DNA from: Mesorhizobium erdmanii USDA 3471
Lineage (GTDB): Bacteria; Pseudomonadota; Alphaproteobacteria; Rhizobiales; Rhizobiaceae
NCBI RefSeq assembly: GCF_000472705.1
Contig: NZ_AXAE01000018.1
Span: forward strand, 108,531 to 172,530
DNA length: 64,000 nt
Direction: 5' to 3'
This document shows, piece after piece, positions 1 through 9,069 of the stretch (position 1 is the stretch's first letter; every line of letters begins with the position of its first letter). Under the pieces are notes generated by a model. That model was not told where the DNA came from. It saw only the letters and a list, made by a program, of their open reading frames with translations, and made no database searches. The position numbers and the translations under genes are program-made.

Positions 1-1406
1 TGCGCCAGTTCGAGGGTGAGGCGGAGGCGGCGATCGGCCAGGTTGAAATTGAGCTCGCGGGCGCGGGTTTCGTCGATGCCCTCGCCGTGGCCCCAGACTT
101 GGGAGGAGAGCAGCTTGGTGACGTCCTCGGGCAGACCGAGGGCCTTGCCGATATCGCGAACGGCGCCCTTGGTGTGATAGCGCACCACGGTCGAGCACAG
201 CGCGCTGTGGTCGCGGCCGTAGGTCTCGTACACCCACTGCATGACGATCTCGCGCCGTTCATGCTCGAAGTCGACATCGATGTCCGGGGGTTCGTTGCGC
301 TCCTGCGAGACGAAGCGCTCGAACAGCAGATTGTTGCGCTCGGGATCGATGCTGGTGATGCCCAAAACATAGCAGACGGCCGAGTTGGCGGCCGAGCCTC
401 GCCCCTGGCAGAGGATGTCGCGCGATCGCGCGAATTGCACGATCGCATTCACCGTGAGGAAGTAGGGCGCGTATTGCAGGATCTCGATCAGGCGCAGCTC
501 GTGCTTGATGAGGGCCACCACCTTGTCGGGCACGCCTTCGGGATAGCGACGCTCCGCCCCTTCCCAGGTGAGTTGTGCCAAAGCCTGCTGCGCCGTCAGC
601 CCCGGCAGCATCTTCTCTTCGGGATATTGATAGGCGAGCTCATCGAGGGAGAAGCGGCATCGCCGTGTGATCTCGATGGTGCGCGCGAGGGCTTCCGGGT
701 AGCGTGAAAACAGCCGCGCCATTTCCTCGGGCGGTTTGAGATAGCGGTCGGCATGACGCTCGCGCCGGAATCCCAACTCGTCGATGGTCATGTTGTGGCG
801 GACGGCCGTCACCACGTCCTGCAGGACGCGCCGGCCCGGTTCGTGGAACAGAACGTCGTTCGCTACGACCGTCAGCACCCGCATTTGGATGGCGAGGTTG
901 GAGAGTTCGTGCAGGCGGAACTGGTCGTTGGGCCGGCGACGCAGGGTCAGCGCCAGGTAGGCGCGGTCGCCGAAGGTCTCCCGCAGCCGGCGTAGCTGCA
1001 GGGCGCAGGCGTCGTCGGCGCGGTCGGGAACGAGGACCGCGATCAGGCCCTCGGCATAGTCGGCCAGATCATGCCATCCGAGGTGGCATTTCGCCTTGCC
1101 GCCACGCTTCTTGCCCAGGGTCAGCAGTCGGCAGAGCCGGGAATAGGCGGTCCGGTCGGTCGGATAGACCAGTACGGATAAGCCATCGACCAGATCGAGG
1201 CGGCAGCCGACGATCAGCCGAACGCCAGTGTCCTTGGCAGCCTGATGGGCACGGACGATACCGGCCAGCGAATTGCGGTCGACCACCGCCAGGGCCTCGA
1301 TGCCGAGTGCGGCGGCCTGCGCGAACAGCTCGTCGCAAGAGCTGGCGCCGCGCAGGAACGAAAAATGACTGGTCACCTGCAATTCGGCATAGCGCGGGGC
1401 GGTCAT
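1..1406 (-). CDS. dnaE2: Error-prone DNA polymerase DnaE2 (ImuC), C-terminus cut by window edge
   Basis: This is the N-terminal 468 residues of a DnaE2/ImuC alpha-type polymerase, the catalytic subunit of the ImuA-ImuB-DnaE2 mutasome that copies past damaged template during the SOS response. The protein opens with [17 protein letters not shown], the PHP domain start typical of DnaE2. Further on, [19 protein letters not shown] and [13 protein letters not shown] match the conserved PolIIIalpha core, including the [11 protein letters not shown] acidic motif. The gene runs off the left edge. Its ATG overlaps the imuB stop as ATGA (1403-1406), so it is translationally coupled to imuB. It is third in the imuA-imuB-dnaE2 operon and is expected to be LexA-controlled from the box at 3649. 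The assignment is firm; only length and C-terminus are unknown. Confidence 0.95.
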   Translation of the reverse strand, partial: MTAPRYAELQVTSHFSFLRGASSCDELFAQAAALGIEALAVVDRNSLAGIVRAHQAAKDTGVRLIVGCRLDLVDGLSVLVYPTDRTAYSRLCRLLTLGKKRGGKAKCHLGWHDLADYAEGLIAVLVPDRADDACALQLRRLRETFGDRAYLALTLRRRPNDQFRLHELSNLAIQMRVLTVVANDVLFHEPGRRVLQDVVTAVRHNMTIDELGFRRERHADRYLKPPEEMARLFSRYPEALARTIEITRRCRFSLDELAYQYPEEKMLPGLTAQQALAQLTWEGAERRYPEGVPDKVVALIKHELRLIEILQYAPYFLTVNAIVQFARSRDILCQGRGSAANSAVCYVLGITSIDPERNNLLFERFVSQERNEPPDIDVDFEHERREIVMQWVYETYGRDHSALCSTVVRYHTKGAVRDIGKALGLPEDVTKLLSSQVWGHGEGIDETRARELNFNLADRRLRLTLELA

Positions 1407-2923
1407 GCGAAGACCCCATGCAGGAACCATTTATGCGAGCCAGTCTCGGGATCCTCGCCATCGCCGGAGCGGTAAATCCAGAAGCGGTCTCCGGCCTCGT
1501 CCTCGACCTGGAAATAATCGCGGACCGCGATCACCTCGGCATCGCGCTGCCACCATTCGCCGAACACGCGCTCGGGACCGTCGGCGCGCGTGACCCGGCG
1601 CCGGATGCCCCGCCAACTGAACCAGACCGGCGGGTGATCGGGCAGCAGGGCCATGGTTTCGATCGGCTCGGGATGCGTGAGTAGGCGCGGCGGGCGCGGC
1701 CATTCGCCCGGCCAACTTATCCCATCATCGGGAGCCGTCGCTGCAACGCGGCGAACCGAGCGTTCGGGCACGTCGCTCTCCACAGGGGAAAACCGATAGA
1801 GACGCTGTTCGCCGATGCGGTTGGTAAGCGTGTCGATGAGATCGGTGATGTCGGGCTCCGGCTCCTCGACCAGCGAAGAGATGATCTGCTTGGCGCCGAA
1901 GGGCTCGGCGAGGGTTGCGGTCAGCGTCATCAGTTCGATGCCGAAGCCGGGATCCACGGTCTCGATGCGGTCGGTCAGAAGTCGGGTCAGTCGTTTGACG
2001 TCCCGTACCGGCACCGCCGTACCGACGCGAATGGCCTCGATGCGATTGTCGACGCGATGGAACAGCAGGTCGAGCCGGCGAGCGCCGAGCCCCTTGGGCT
2101 CGAGCGCCTCGCAGAGCGCCGCGACAAGCTTGCCAGCATAGCGGGCAATGGTCTCGGCAGCGCCGATCGGCTCGCCGAATGCCCGACGCACCTCGATGAG
2201 TTCGTCGGAGCGGATGGGCTCGAAGGGTTCGCTGCGCCGGCCTGTTGCCTGGTCTAGGCGGCGGCCGAGCTCCGGCCCGAAGCGCAGGGTGAGAGAGGCA
2301 CGCGGCGCCGCATCGACTTCGCCAACACGTTCGAAGCCAAGCGTTTGGAGCCCGTGAACAATATCAGGGGGCAGACGCAGCGCGACGATCGGCAGACCGA
2401 GCATGATGGCCGAGGATCGCTCCACCGGCGCGACAAAGGTGGGTCGGGCGAGGTAGCGGGCGCAGGCATGAGCGGCGCCCCACGTGTCCGCGACGGCGGC
2501 GCGTGCCTCGATGCCGGAGACGGCCATGCGCGACACCAGCCCCTCGAGCATCGTCTCCTCCCCGCCATGCAGATGGTCGGCGCCTGTCGTGTCGATGATG
2601 AGCCCGTCGGGCGGATCGGCGGCAACGATCGGAGCATAGCGCAGCGACCAGAGCGCCATTCTATCGAGCGCCGCGGCATCGCCCGCTGCATCCAAGTCGA
2701 AGCTCTGCAGGTTGGGTACCAGCACCTGGGCCTTGCTCCCCGGTATGCCGACACGCAATCCCGCCGCCCGCGCCGCTGTATCGAACGCGAGCACGAGCCG
2801 CCGGTTTCCCTGCCGGCCGAGCATAACGATCGGGGTTTCAGCCGATGGCGCGGACTGGCCCATGGCGCGCCGCAGGCGATCGGTCGGCCAGGCCGGAAAA
2901 AAGAGCGAGACGACCCTTGGCAT
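1403..2923 (-). CDS. imuB: ImuB, Y-family polymerase-like mutasome subunit
   Basis: ImuB is a Y-family polymerase homologue that lacks the catalytic acidic residues and acts as the adaptor of the SOS mutasome, bridging the beta clamp and DnaE2. The protein begins [19 protein letters not shown], the usual ImuB start, so I place the start at 2923; an in-frame ATG six codons upstream (2941) is also open. The family's PRVVSLFFP opening replaces the DxDxFFASVE active-site motif of true Y-family enzymes (compare dinB next door). About 506 residues is normal length. It overlaps imuA by about 86 bp and dnaE2 by 4 bp, showing tight coupling in the operon. Regulation by LexA is inferred from the upstream box. 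Confidence 0.93.
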   Translation of the reverse strand: MPRVVSLFFPAWPTDRLRRAMGQSAPSAETPIVMLGRQGNRRLVLAFDTAARAAGLRVGIPGSKAQVLVPNLQSFDLDAAGDAAALDRMALWSLRYAPIVAADPPDGLIIDTTGADHLHGGEETMLEGLVSRMAVSGIEARAAVADTWGAAHACARYLARPTFVAPVERSSAIMLGLPIVALRLPPDIVHGLQTLGFERVGEVDAAPRASLTLRFGPELGRRLDQATGRRSEPFEPIRSDELIEVRRAFGEPIGAAETIARYAGKLVAALCEALEPKGLGARRLDLLFHRVDNRIEAIRVGTAVPVRDVKRLTRLLTDRIETVDPGFGIELMTLTATLAEPFGAKQIISSLVEEPEPDITDLIDTLTNRIGEQRLYRFSPVESDVPERSVRRVAATAPDDGISWPGEWPRPPRLLTHPEPIETMALLPDHPPVWFSWRGIRRRVTRADGPERVFGEWWQRDAEVIAVRDYFQVEDEAGDRFWIYRSGDGEDPETGSHKWFLHGVFA

Positions 2924-3599
2924 CGCAGGCTTCCACTTCAAAATCGGCGCTTTCTCCAGCCCGGACCCGGATCAGCTCAAGCTGCCAGCGAGCACGGCCG
3001 ACGCCCGGTACCGGCAAAGGGCGGGAGGGAAGCGCGGTGACCCGCCAGCGGGTGACCGCGGCGGTCGGTTGTCCAAAATCGGTTGCCTCGGTCTGCCGCC
3101 GCCAGCGGCGGATGGCGATGCCCACGGCGCCGGAGGTCTCGGCGGCCAGTTGCAGCCGGCGAGAGGCGGTCATGGAGAGGCGGGCCAGTTCCGCGACGAC
3201 CGCGCCTAGCCCACCATGGCGAAGCCCTTCCTCGAAACAGGCGAGCACGGCGGCTTCGTCGCCAGCCTCGACATAGACGACACGGCCGGGCAGCAGCCCG
3301 GCCTGCGCGAGCGCGGGGGCAAAGAGATCCTGCCGGGTGACACACCAGAGCACCTTGCCCTTGGTGCGAGCGGCAATGCCGGCGGCAAACAGCGCCGCCG
3401 CGGCGCCATCGATCGCTCCGTTGCGGCCGCCGGCAATCTCATGCAACGCCCCAAGCACCAGCCCGCCTCCCGGCAGCACCTTGTCGATTGCGGGCACGCC
3501 GAAGGGAAGCGTCGCGCGGTTGCGCGCCGGCCCGCCTTCGAGGCGCGCGATTCGCTCGCGAAGCGCAGCGATTGCGGGGCTGGCGGCCGGCTGACCCAT
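2838..3599 (-). CDS. imuA: ImuA, RecA/SulA-like mutasome protein
   Basis: ImuA is the small RecA-like first gene of alphaproteobacterial SOS mutagenesis cassettes. The N-terminal third (IAALRERIARLEG, then LPFGVPAIDKVLPGGGLVLGALHEIAG) is the family signature; the GGGL...GALHEI stretch takes the place of the RecA-type nucleotide loop. I chose the ATG at 3599 because the longer frame starts with TTG at 3629 and has no good ribosome site. About 253 residues is normal. The 3' end overlaps imuB, and the only upstream space before divergent dinB carries a perfect alphaproteobacterial LexA box. It is the promoter-proximal gene of imuA-imuB-dnaE2. Confidence 0.92.
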   Translation of the reverse strand: MGQPAASPAIAALRERIARLEGGPARNRATLPFGVPAIDKVLPGGGLVLGALHEIAGGRNGAIDGAAAALFAAGIAARTKGKVLWCVTRQDLFAPALAQAGLLPGRVVYVEAGDEAAVLACFEEGLRHGGLGAVVAELARLSMTASRRLQLAAETSGAVGIAIRRWRRQTEATDFGQPTAAVTRWRVTALPSRPLPVPGVGRARWQLELIRVRAGESADFEVEACDAKGRLALFSGLADRSPAARHGPVRAIG

Positions 3600-3648
3600 G
3601 GATAAATCACTCTCAAACAGTCTTCCCAATGGATTTCGGGGCTGGTAT

Positions 3649-3663
3649 GTTCCTTATTTGTTC
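3649..3663. promoter_or_regulatory. LexA (SOS) box GTTC-N7-GTTC
   Basis: The sequence reads GTTCCTTATTTGTTC, an exact match to the GTTC-N7-GTTC direct repeat that LexA recognises in alphaproteobacteria. It sits about 50 bp upstream of imuA (minus strand) and about 120 bp upstream of dinB (plus strand), in the only intergenic gap between these divergent damage-tolerance genes. It is placed to repress imuA-imuB-dnaE2 and possibly dinB. Confidence 0.85.
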
Positions 3664-3781
3664 TCTTTGGCGTCCAAGAGTCAATTGGACTCGTTGCGTC
3701 GCTTCGAGAGTTGATCTCGAGCTGCCGTTGAGCGAGGTGCGGTCTATCTTGATATGCGGCAGGTGATGCAGGGATGGCGAA

Positions 3782-4906
3782 GTGGGCGAGCGAAGCGACA
3801 GGGGCCAAAGAGCTGATGCGCCGCGGGAAGCCACGGCCATCCTTCGCAAGATCATCCATGTCGACATGGACGCCTTCTTTGCCTCGGTCGAACAGCGCGA
3901 CAATCCGGACCTGCGCGGCAAACCGGTGGCAGTCGGCGGATCCGCAGCGCGGGGTGTCGTAGCCGCTGCCAGCTATGAGGCGAGAAAGTTCGGGGTGCGA
4001 TCGGCCATGCCCTCGATTACCGCGAAGCGCAAATGCCCTGAACTGATCTTCGTGCCGCCGCGCTTTGACGCCTACCGGGCCGTCTCCCAGCAGATCCATG
4101 CGATCTTTGCGGAGCACACGCCCCTGATCGAGCCGCTTTCGCTCGACGAAGCCTATCTCGACGTCACCGACAATCTGCTGGGCATACCGGTCGCCACCAC
4201 GATCGCGGAAATGATCCGCGCGAAGATCAAGTCCGAGACCGGCCTGACGGCCTCGGCCGGCGTCAGCTACAACAAATTTCTGGCCAAGCTCGCCTCTGGA
4301 CAAAACAAGCCCGACGGGCTGTTCGTCATTACCCCGAAGCTGGGACCGGATTTTGTCGAGGCCTTGCCTGTCCGGAAGTTTCACGGCGTAGGTCCGGCGA
4401 CCGCCGATAAAATGGCCCGGCTCGGCATCGAGACTGGCGCCGATCTGTGCGCACAGAGCTTGGCGTTCCTGGAAGAGAAGTTCGGGAAGGCCGGCCCATA
4501 CTATTACTGGATCGCTCGGGGTATCGACGAACGGCCGGTGCGGGCCGATCGGGAGCGCAAGTCGGTGGGGGCAGAGGATACCTTCGCGAGCGACCTGTTT
4601 GATCTCGAAAGTGCTCGCAAGGAATTGGCGCCGTTGGTCGGCAAGGTCTGGCGCTATTGCGAGGAAAGATCGATCGAGGGTCGCACGGTGACGCTGAAGG
4701 TGAAATTCGCTGATTTCCAGCAGATCACGCGCAGCCGCACGGTCTTCGGTTCGATCAGGGACGAAGCCGATCTCGCCACGATTAGCGGCGCACTCCTCGA
4801 TCAGGTATTCCCCGTCAGCAAGGGAATACGCCTGCTCGGGGTGACGCTTTCGAATTTGAGGGGAGCGCGAGCCGAGGCAGATCCGCAGATGTCGCTGACG
4901 ATCTAG
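3782..4906 (+). CDS. dinB: DNA polymerase IV (DinB)
   Basis: This is a Y-family translesion polymerase. The catalytic motif IIHVDMDAFFASVEQRDNP lies near residue 23, and the second acidic cluster SLDEAYLDVT is around residue 118. The helix-hairpin-helix LPVRKFHGVGPATADKMARLG comes near residue 200, followed by a little-finger domain. At 374 residues it has normal length. The frame opens with a GTG at 3782; the first twenty residues look unconserved, so a slightly different start is possible. It is divergent from imuA and shares the LexA box at 3649. All catalytic residues are present, in contrast to imuB. Confidence 0.93.
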   Translation: MGERSDRGQRADAPREATAILRKIIHVDMDAFFASVEQRDNPDLRGKPVAVGGSAARGVVAAASYEARKFGVRSAMPSITAKRKCPELIFVPPRFDAYRAVSQQIHAIFAEHTPLIEPLSLDEAYLDVTDNLLGIPVATTIAEMIRAKIKSETGLTASAGVSYNKFLAKLASGQNKPDGLFVITPKLGPDFVEALPVRKFHGVGPATADKMARLGIETGADLCAQSLAFLEEKFGKAGPYYYWIARGIDERPVRADRERKSVGAEDTFASDLFDLESARKELAPLVGKVWRYCEERSIEGRTVTLKVKFADFQQITRSRTVFGSIRDEADLATISGALLDQVFPVSKGIRLLGVTLSNLRGARAEADPQMSLTI

Positions 4907-4918
4907 GACTGGCTGCGG

Positions 4919-6856
4919 CTATCGGACTGCTTTTCGGATCCGCTCTGTCAGCGTTTGTTCGACGTCAAAGTAGCCTTCCCAGGCATCGGATTCCTGAGCC
5001 CGAGCGGCGGAAGCGAAAACGTCAAATGTGTTTGCGCTTTTGAAGGTCGGCAACTCATCCCAGGTGACGGGTACGGCGCACGACGCGCCGGACCGTGCCC
5101 GAGTGGACCACGGACAAATTGCCGTGGCGCCCTGACCGTTGCGCAGATAGTCGATGAACATACGACCCTTGCGCTTGGCCTTGCTCATATTGGCAATGAA
5201 GCGGGACGGATCCGTGCGGGCAAGGAGTTCAGCGAAGTCCTGGCAGAAGCTTTTGACAGCTTCCCAGTCGGCCTCGGGGACGAGTGGAACGACCACGTGA
5301 ACGCCCTTGCCTCCGGACAACAGCGGCCATGATTGGAGGCCGAGCGCCTCGAGAACGCCGCGGATGTCGAAAGCTGCCTGCTTGACGTCACCAAAGCCTA
5401 GGCCCTCGTCGGGGTCGATGTCGAAGATTATCCGGTGAGGCAGGTCAGGCTGCTGGCGAAGGCTTCCCCAGACATGGAATTCGAGCACATTCATTTGGAC
5501 GCCGGCGATCAGCCCCGCTAGGTCATCGACCCAGAGGATGCGGCTTTCCTTGCCGGACATCTTCTCCAACTGGCCGTCATGGATGGCCTTCGGCATGCCA
5601 GGCAGCTTGTGCTTCTGAAAAAAGGTCTCCTGCAGGTCGCCGTCGGTATCGCGCACCAGCGAAAGGGGCCGATCCTGGATGTGCGGCAGCATCTTCTCGG
5701 CGACTGCGGCGTAGTAGGCAGCGAGCGTCGCCTTTGTCACCGCAGTGCCGGGATACATCAGCTTGTCGGGATGGGTCAGGTTGACGCCAACAGCGCGAGC
5801 GATCTCCTTGCCCATAGCGGGATCGAGATTGGCCGTAGCGACGCTCACGACGGTCTTGGGCGTTTCCATCACCACCTGGTCGGCGCGCTTGTCTTCGCGC
5901 ATACCTTGGAAGCTCGGGTGACGCAGGCTGCCGTCCGGTGTAACCTCAGAATAGGTGACTTCGGCAACGAGTTCGGGCTTCACCCACCTGGCGCGGCGCG
6001 CAATGTCGCGCGGCACGGATACGAAGGCAGGCTTATCCAGGGGCCGCTTCTCCAACTGCGCGAGAATGGATTTGCGCATCGCCTCGGTGAAGCCGGTGCC
6101 GACGCGGCCGCGATAAATCAGCTTGCCGTTCTCGTAGGTACCAAGGATCAGCGATGCCATGCCGCGACCGGTGTCGCTTGGGCGGTAACCGCCGACGACA
6201 AATTCCTGACGTTTGGTGCACTTTATCTTGAGCCAGCTCGCGGTGCGGTCGCCGACATAGCGACTGTCCGCGCGCTTGGCGATGATGCCCTCATGCCCAC
6301 CGACGCACATCGTATCGAAGACCTTCTTGCCATTGTCGGCGATATGGCTGGAAAACTGCAGGCTTTCGTCCGGGTCCCTCTCGCCCAGCAGTTCCGCAAG
6401 CCGTTCCTTGCGCTCGAGCAGGGGTCGACTGGACAGATCCTCGCCGTTCAATTCCAGCAGATCGAAGGCGTAGAACTTGAGCGGCATGCCCGCGGCAATG
6501 CCGGTCTTCAGCATCGAGAAGTTGGTGCGCCCCTGGCTGTCGATGGCCACGATCTCGCCGTCGATTAGCGCCGAGCCCTTGGTCAATGCCTGAAGCGGCG
6601 GCAGGGTCATTTTGAACTGGCGGGTCCAGTCGTGGCCGTTGCGGGTGTAGACCACGACCCCAGAGCCCGAGACCGCGACTTGGGCGCGATAGCCGTCGAA
6701 CTTCATTTCGAAGAGCCAATCGGCGCCAACCGGTATGTCGTCGGTCAGCGTGCAGAGTTGGAACGGACGAAATTGGGGTAGGGGGTATCTCGGGGTAGAT
6801 TCTGAGTCCCTGCGCCGTGCGCGCTTTTTAGGGAGGGCGGCCTCTACGGCCGACAT
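4919..6856 (-). CDS. ligD: LigD, ATP-dependent DNA ligase-polymerase
   Basis: This is a two-domain LigD of the bacterial non-homologous end-joining family. The N-terminal ATP-dependent ligase domain has the nucleotidylation motif EMKFDGYR (catalytic Lys), IDGEIVA, HEGIIAKR and WLKIKC. The C-terminal primase-polymerase domain contains RIIFDIDPDEGLGF with the DxD metal ligands and LSGGKGVHVVVPL. The usual third domain, the phosphoesterase, is missing. The longer open frame from 7003 adds 49 unconserved residues, so I start at MSAVEAALPKK (6856). No ku gene lies in this window; Ku would have to be encoded elsewhere for NHEJ. It is convergent with dinB, with 12 bp between the stops. Confidence 0.93.
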   Translation of the reverse strand: MSAVEAALPKKRARRRDSESTPRYPLPQFRPFQLCTLTDDIPVGADWLFEMKFDGYRAQVAVSGSGVVVYTRNGHDWTRQFKMTLPPLQALTKGSALIDGEIVAIDSQGRTNFSMLKTGIAAGMPLKFYAFDLLELNGEDLSSRPLLERKERLAELLGERDPDESLQFSSHIADNGKKVFDTMCVGGHEGIIAKRADSRYVGDRTASWLKIKCTKRQEFVVGGYRPSDTGRGMASLILGTYENGKLIYRGRVGTGFTEAMRKSILAQLEKRPLDKPAFVSVPRDIARRARWVKPELVAEVTYSEVTPDGSLRHPSFQGMREDKRADQVVMETPKTVVSVATANLDPAMGKEIARAVGVNLTHPDKLMYPGTAVTKATLAAYYAAVAEKMLPHIQDRPLSLVRDTDGDLQETFFQKHKLPGMPKAIHDGQLEKMSGKESRILWVDDLAGLIAGVQMNVLEFHVWGSLRQQPDLPHRIIFDIDPDEGLGFGDVKQAAFDIRGVLEALGLQSWPLLSGGKGVHVVVPLVPEADWEAVKSFCQDFAELLARTDPSRFIANMSKAKRKGRMFIDYLRNGQGATAICPWSTRARSGASCAVPVTWDELPTFKSANTFDVFASAARAQESDAWEGYFDVEQTLTERIRKAVR

Positions 6857-7003
6857 GGGGAAGCCGAATACATGGTGCGATTCAATACTCTGCCCTGGGT
6901 TTAAGTTCCACACTGTGCGCCGATGAAATGAACCAGAAGAGTCTGGGCGAATGGATCGATCTCGATTGAGCATCGACGAGCACCCCGAGGCGGAATGAGG
7001 CAT

Positions 7004-7085
7004 TGACCAAAGTTTGAGTACAAATTCTGGTCACAACGGTGTTGCCGATTGCTACTGACCAATTTTTCTATATAATCTTCGGTCA
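7004..7085. promoter_or_regulatory. Two AbiEi-type operators and the abiE promoter
   Basis: Two inverted repeats with identical geometry lie upstream of the AbiE pair: TGACCA-N18-TGGTCA at 7004-7033 and TGACCA-N18-CGGTCA at 7056-7085. Their starts are 52 bp apart, about five helical turns. The second repeat encloses a TATAAT box (7071-7076) with a TTGCTA -35 candidate 16 bp upstream (7049-7054). AbiEi antitoxins are known to autorepress through paired inverted repeats at their promoter, so this is very likely the autoregulatory operator. Confidence 0.75.
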
Positions 7086-7099
7086 GAAAGGCGGCTCAG

Positions 7100-7840
7100 A
7101 TGCCAGACCCGACTTCGGACACGCTCGATCGCATTCACGACCGGATCACCCAGGCGGCACCGGCCGGCGTATGGTCGCGCGCCGACTTTCTCGACATCGG
7201 CACACCGAATGCCGTTGAGAAGGCGCTGCAACGGCTCACACTGCGGGGCGACATCCGCCGACCCCATCGCGGCCTCTATGACAAGCCGAGCGTCAGCAAG
7301 CTCACCGGCAAGATGGTGTTTCCACCCCGGTCCTCGTTTGTCGACGCCATTGCCCGGCGCGACAAGCTGCGCGTTCTCGTCGACGGAATGACCGCCGCGA
7401 ACGACCTCGGCCTGACGACAGCCGTCCCGGCGCGCTCAACGATCTATGCCGACACCTATCCGCGGACAATCGAGATCGAGGCGAGCGCCGGCGATCCGCT
7501 GGCGACCAGGCCCGTCATCTACAAACTCGACTTCAAGCGCATCTCGGCCAAGACGGCATTCTGGGCCGGCCGGCCCGCCATGCGCGTGATCCAGGCGCTG
7601 ACGTGGTTTCGGGATGAACGATCGAGCTTCGATGCGGCCGTCAACGGGATCGTTCGACATCTGTCGCGCAATCCCGATCGAGACAAGATCGCTCAGGACC
7701 TGCGCGACAACATTCATGCGGTCCCCGCGTGGATGTATCCGCTGGTAGAGACAATCACGCGCAGGATCGTCGAGAATCAAACCGAAAGCGCGCCGAAGTC
7801 AGAACCCGCGAAGGGCGATCATGCAGAAGACGTTCATTGA
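7100..7840 (+). CDS. abiEi: AbiEi-type antitoxin/transcriptional regulator (DUF6088)
   Basis: A 246-residue protein of the AbiEi/DUF6088 type, the antitoxin of type IV toxin-antitoxin systems. The N-terminal winged helix-turn-helix is readable (VWSRADFLDIGTPNAVEKALQRLTLRGDIRRPHRGLYDKP). A middle domain follows, containing MTAANDLGLTTAVPA, which resembles the AbiEi antitoxin domain. Type IV antitoxins counter the toxin without stable binding and repress their own promoter; the paired inverted repeats at 7004-7085 support that here. It overlaps the toxin gene by 20 bp, so the two are translated together. It is the first gene of the defence island. Confidence 0.88.
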   Translation: MPDPTSDTLDRIHDRITQAAPAGVWSRADFLDIGTPNAVEKALQRLTLRGDIRRPHRGLYDKPSVSKLTGKMVFPPRSSFVDAIARRDKLRVLVDGMTAANDLGLTTAVPARSTIYADTYPRTIEIEASAGDPLATRPVIYKLDFKRISAKTAFWAGRPAMRVIQALTWFRDERSSFDAAVNGIVRHLSRNPDRDKIAQDLRDNIHAVPAWMYPLVETITRRIVENQTESAPKSEPAKGDHAEDVH

Positions 7841-8933
7841 GATCCTGCGCTCGAGCGTCGACGAACGCCGTACGCTCTTCGAGACGGTCGCCGCCCATTT
7901 GGGCACCCAAGCGCCAAATATCGAAAAGGACCTCTACGTCTGCTGGGTGCTCGACTTTCTGTTCAACCGCCGGCCGAACGATCCGGTTGGTCTATATTTC
8001 AAGGGCGGCACCAGCCTGAGCAAGGCGTATGGATTGGTGCGCCGGTTCTCCGAGGACATCGACATCGGCATGTACAAAGCTGATCTGCATGTCCCGCTGG
8101 AAGCGGACATCGCCGCCCTGCCCTCCGTCAATCAGCAGCAACGCGCGCTCGCTGAGAAGGTCGACGAGGCAGCGCGGCAGTACATCTCCGGACCGCTCAG
8201 AGAACTGCTGACCAGGGAGCTCGCGGTCGTCGAAGAGGCGGCCGGACGTCCTGGCCATTTTTCGCTGGGCTTCGGCTTTGATCTGTATCGCAATAAGGAA
8301 GCGCTCGACATCCTGGTGCTTGGCTACAAGAGCGTCTTTGAGTCCGCGGGCAGCTATGTGCAAGCGGCGGTCCGCATCGAAGGCGGTGCGCGTCCCGATC
8401 CCGAGCCGGCCGAGCCACGCGAGATCGTGCCCTACATCGCCGCCGAAATGCCGGACGGGGAAAGCCTCGCCTTTCGGAACGTGACGACGGTGAGGCCCGA
8501 GCGGACCTTCTGGGAGAAAGTGCTGATCCTGCATGCGATGACGGAGATGACAGAAAAGCGGCGTCAGGATGCCAATCCCGAGCGGCCCGTGCCTGATCTC
8601 AATCGGTACTCACGCCACTACTACGACGTCCATCAGATCTGGACGCACCCCGATTACGGCGTCGCGACGGCATCCATGCGCGAGCTTGCCGAGGCCTGCC
8701 GACAGCACAAGGAGCTGATGTTTCGCGCGCCCGATCATCGTTACGACCGCGCGGTGCCAGGCAGCTATCGCCTGGTTCCGACGGAAGATATGCGGGCCAA
8801 GCTCGCGACGGACTACCAGCGGATGTCATCGATGATTTTCGGAACGGCGCCGGCCTTTGCGGAGGTCATGGCGAGCATCAAGGCGCTCGAGCAATATCTC
8901 AACGTCGCGCCGGCCGATGTCGGGGCGTCATGA
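7821..8933 (+). CDS. abiEii: AbiEii/AbiGii-type nucleotidyltransferase toxin
   Basis: A 370-residue nucleotidyltransferase-like toxin. The hallmark motif FKGGTSLSKAYGLVRRFSEDIDI near residue 55 gives the GG-T-S...SEDID pattern of the DUF1814/AbiEii fold, whose two acidic residues bind metal. A second conserved block, RPERTFWEKVLILHAM, is near residue 220. AbiEii proteins block growth, in studied homologues by adding nucleotides to tRNA, and give abortive-infection protection against phage. It overlaps its antitoxin gene by 20 bp. All key motif residues are intact. Confidence 0.9.
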   Translation: MQKTFIEILRSSVDERRTLFETVAAHLGTQAPNIEKDLYVCWVLDFLFNRRPNDPVGLYFKGGTSLSKAYGLVRRFSEDIDIGMYKADLHVPLEADIAALPSVNQQQRALAEKVDEAARQYISGPLRELLTRELAVVEEAAGRPGHFSLGFGFDLYRNKEALDILVLGYKSVFESAGSYVQAAVRIEGGARPDPEPAEPREIVPYIAAEMPDGESLAFRNVTTVRPERTFWEKVLILHAMTEMTEKRRQDANPERPVPDLNRYSRHYYDVHQIWTHPDYGVATASMRELAEACRQHKELMFRAPDHRYDRAVPGSYRLVPTEDMRAKLATDYQRMSSMIFGTAPAFAEVMASIKALEQYLNVAPADVGAS

Positions 8934-9069
8934 GCGCCGCGCTCTTTGCCAGCGTCGAACCTCCTGCGTCATGTCGAGCAGAAAGATGCCACCAGTCACT
9001 GAACATGTCGGTGAGCGGACGGCATAGGGAAAAAGCCGACACGGCCATGTTCTGGGGGAGTGGAATGGC

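Noticed and set aside
5579..6568. A 329-codon plus-strand frame inside ligD
   Set aside because: It is antisense to a clear LigD with all catalytic motifs; high GC content opens such frames.
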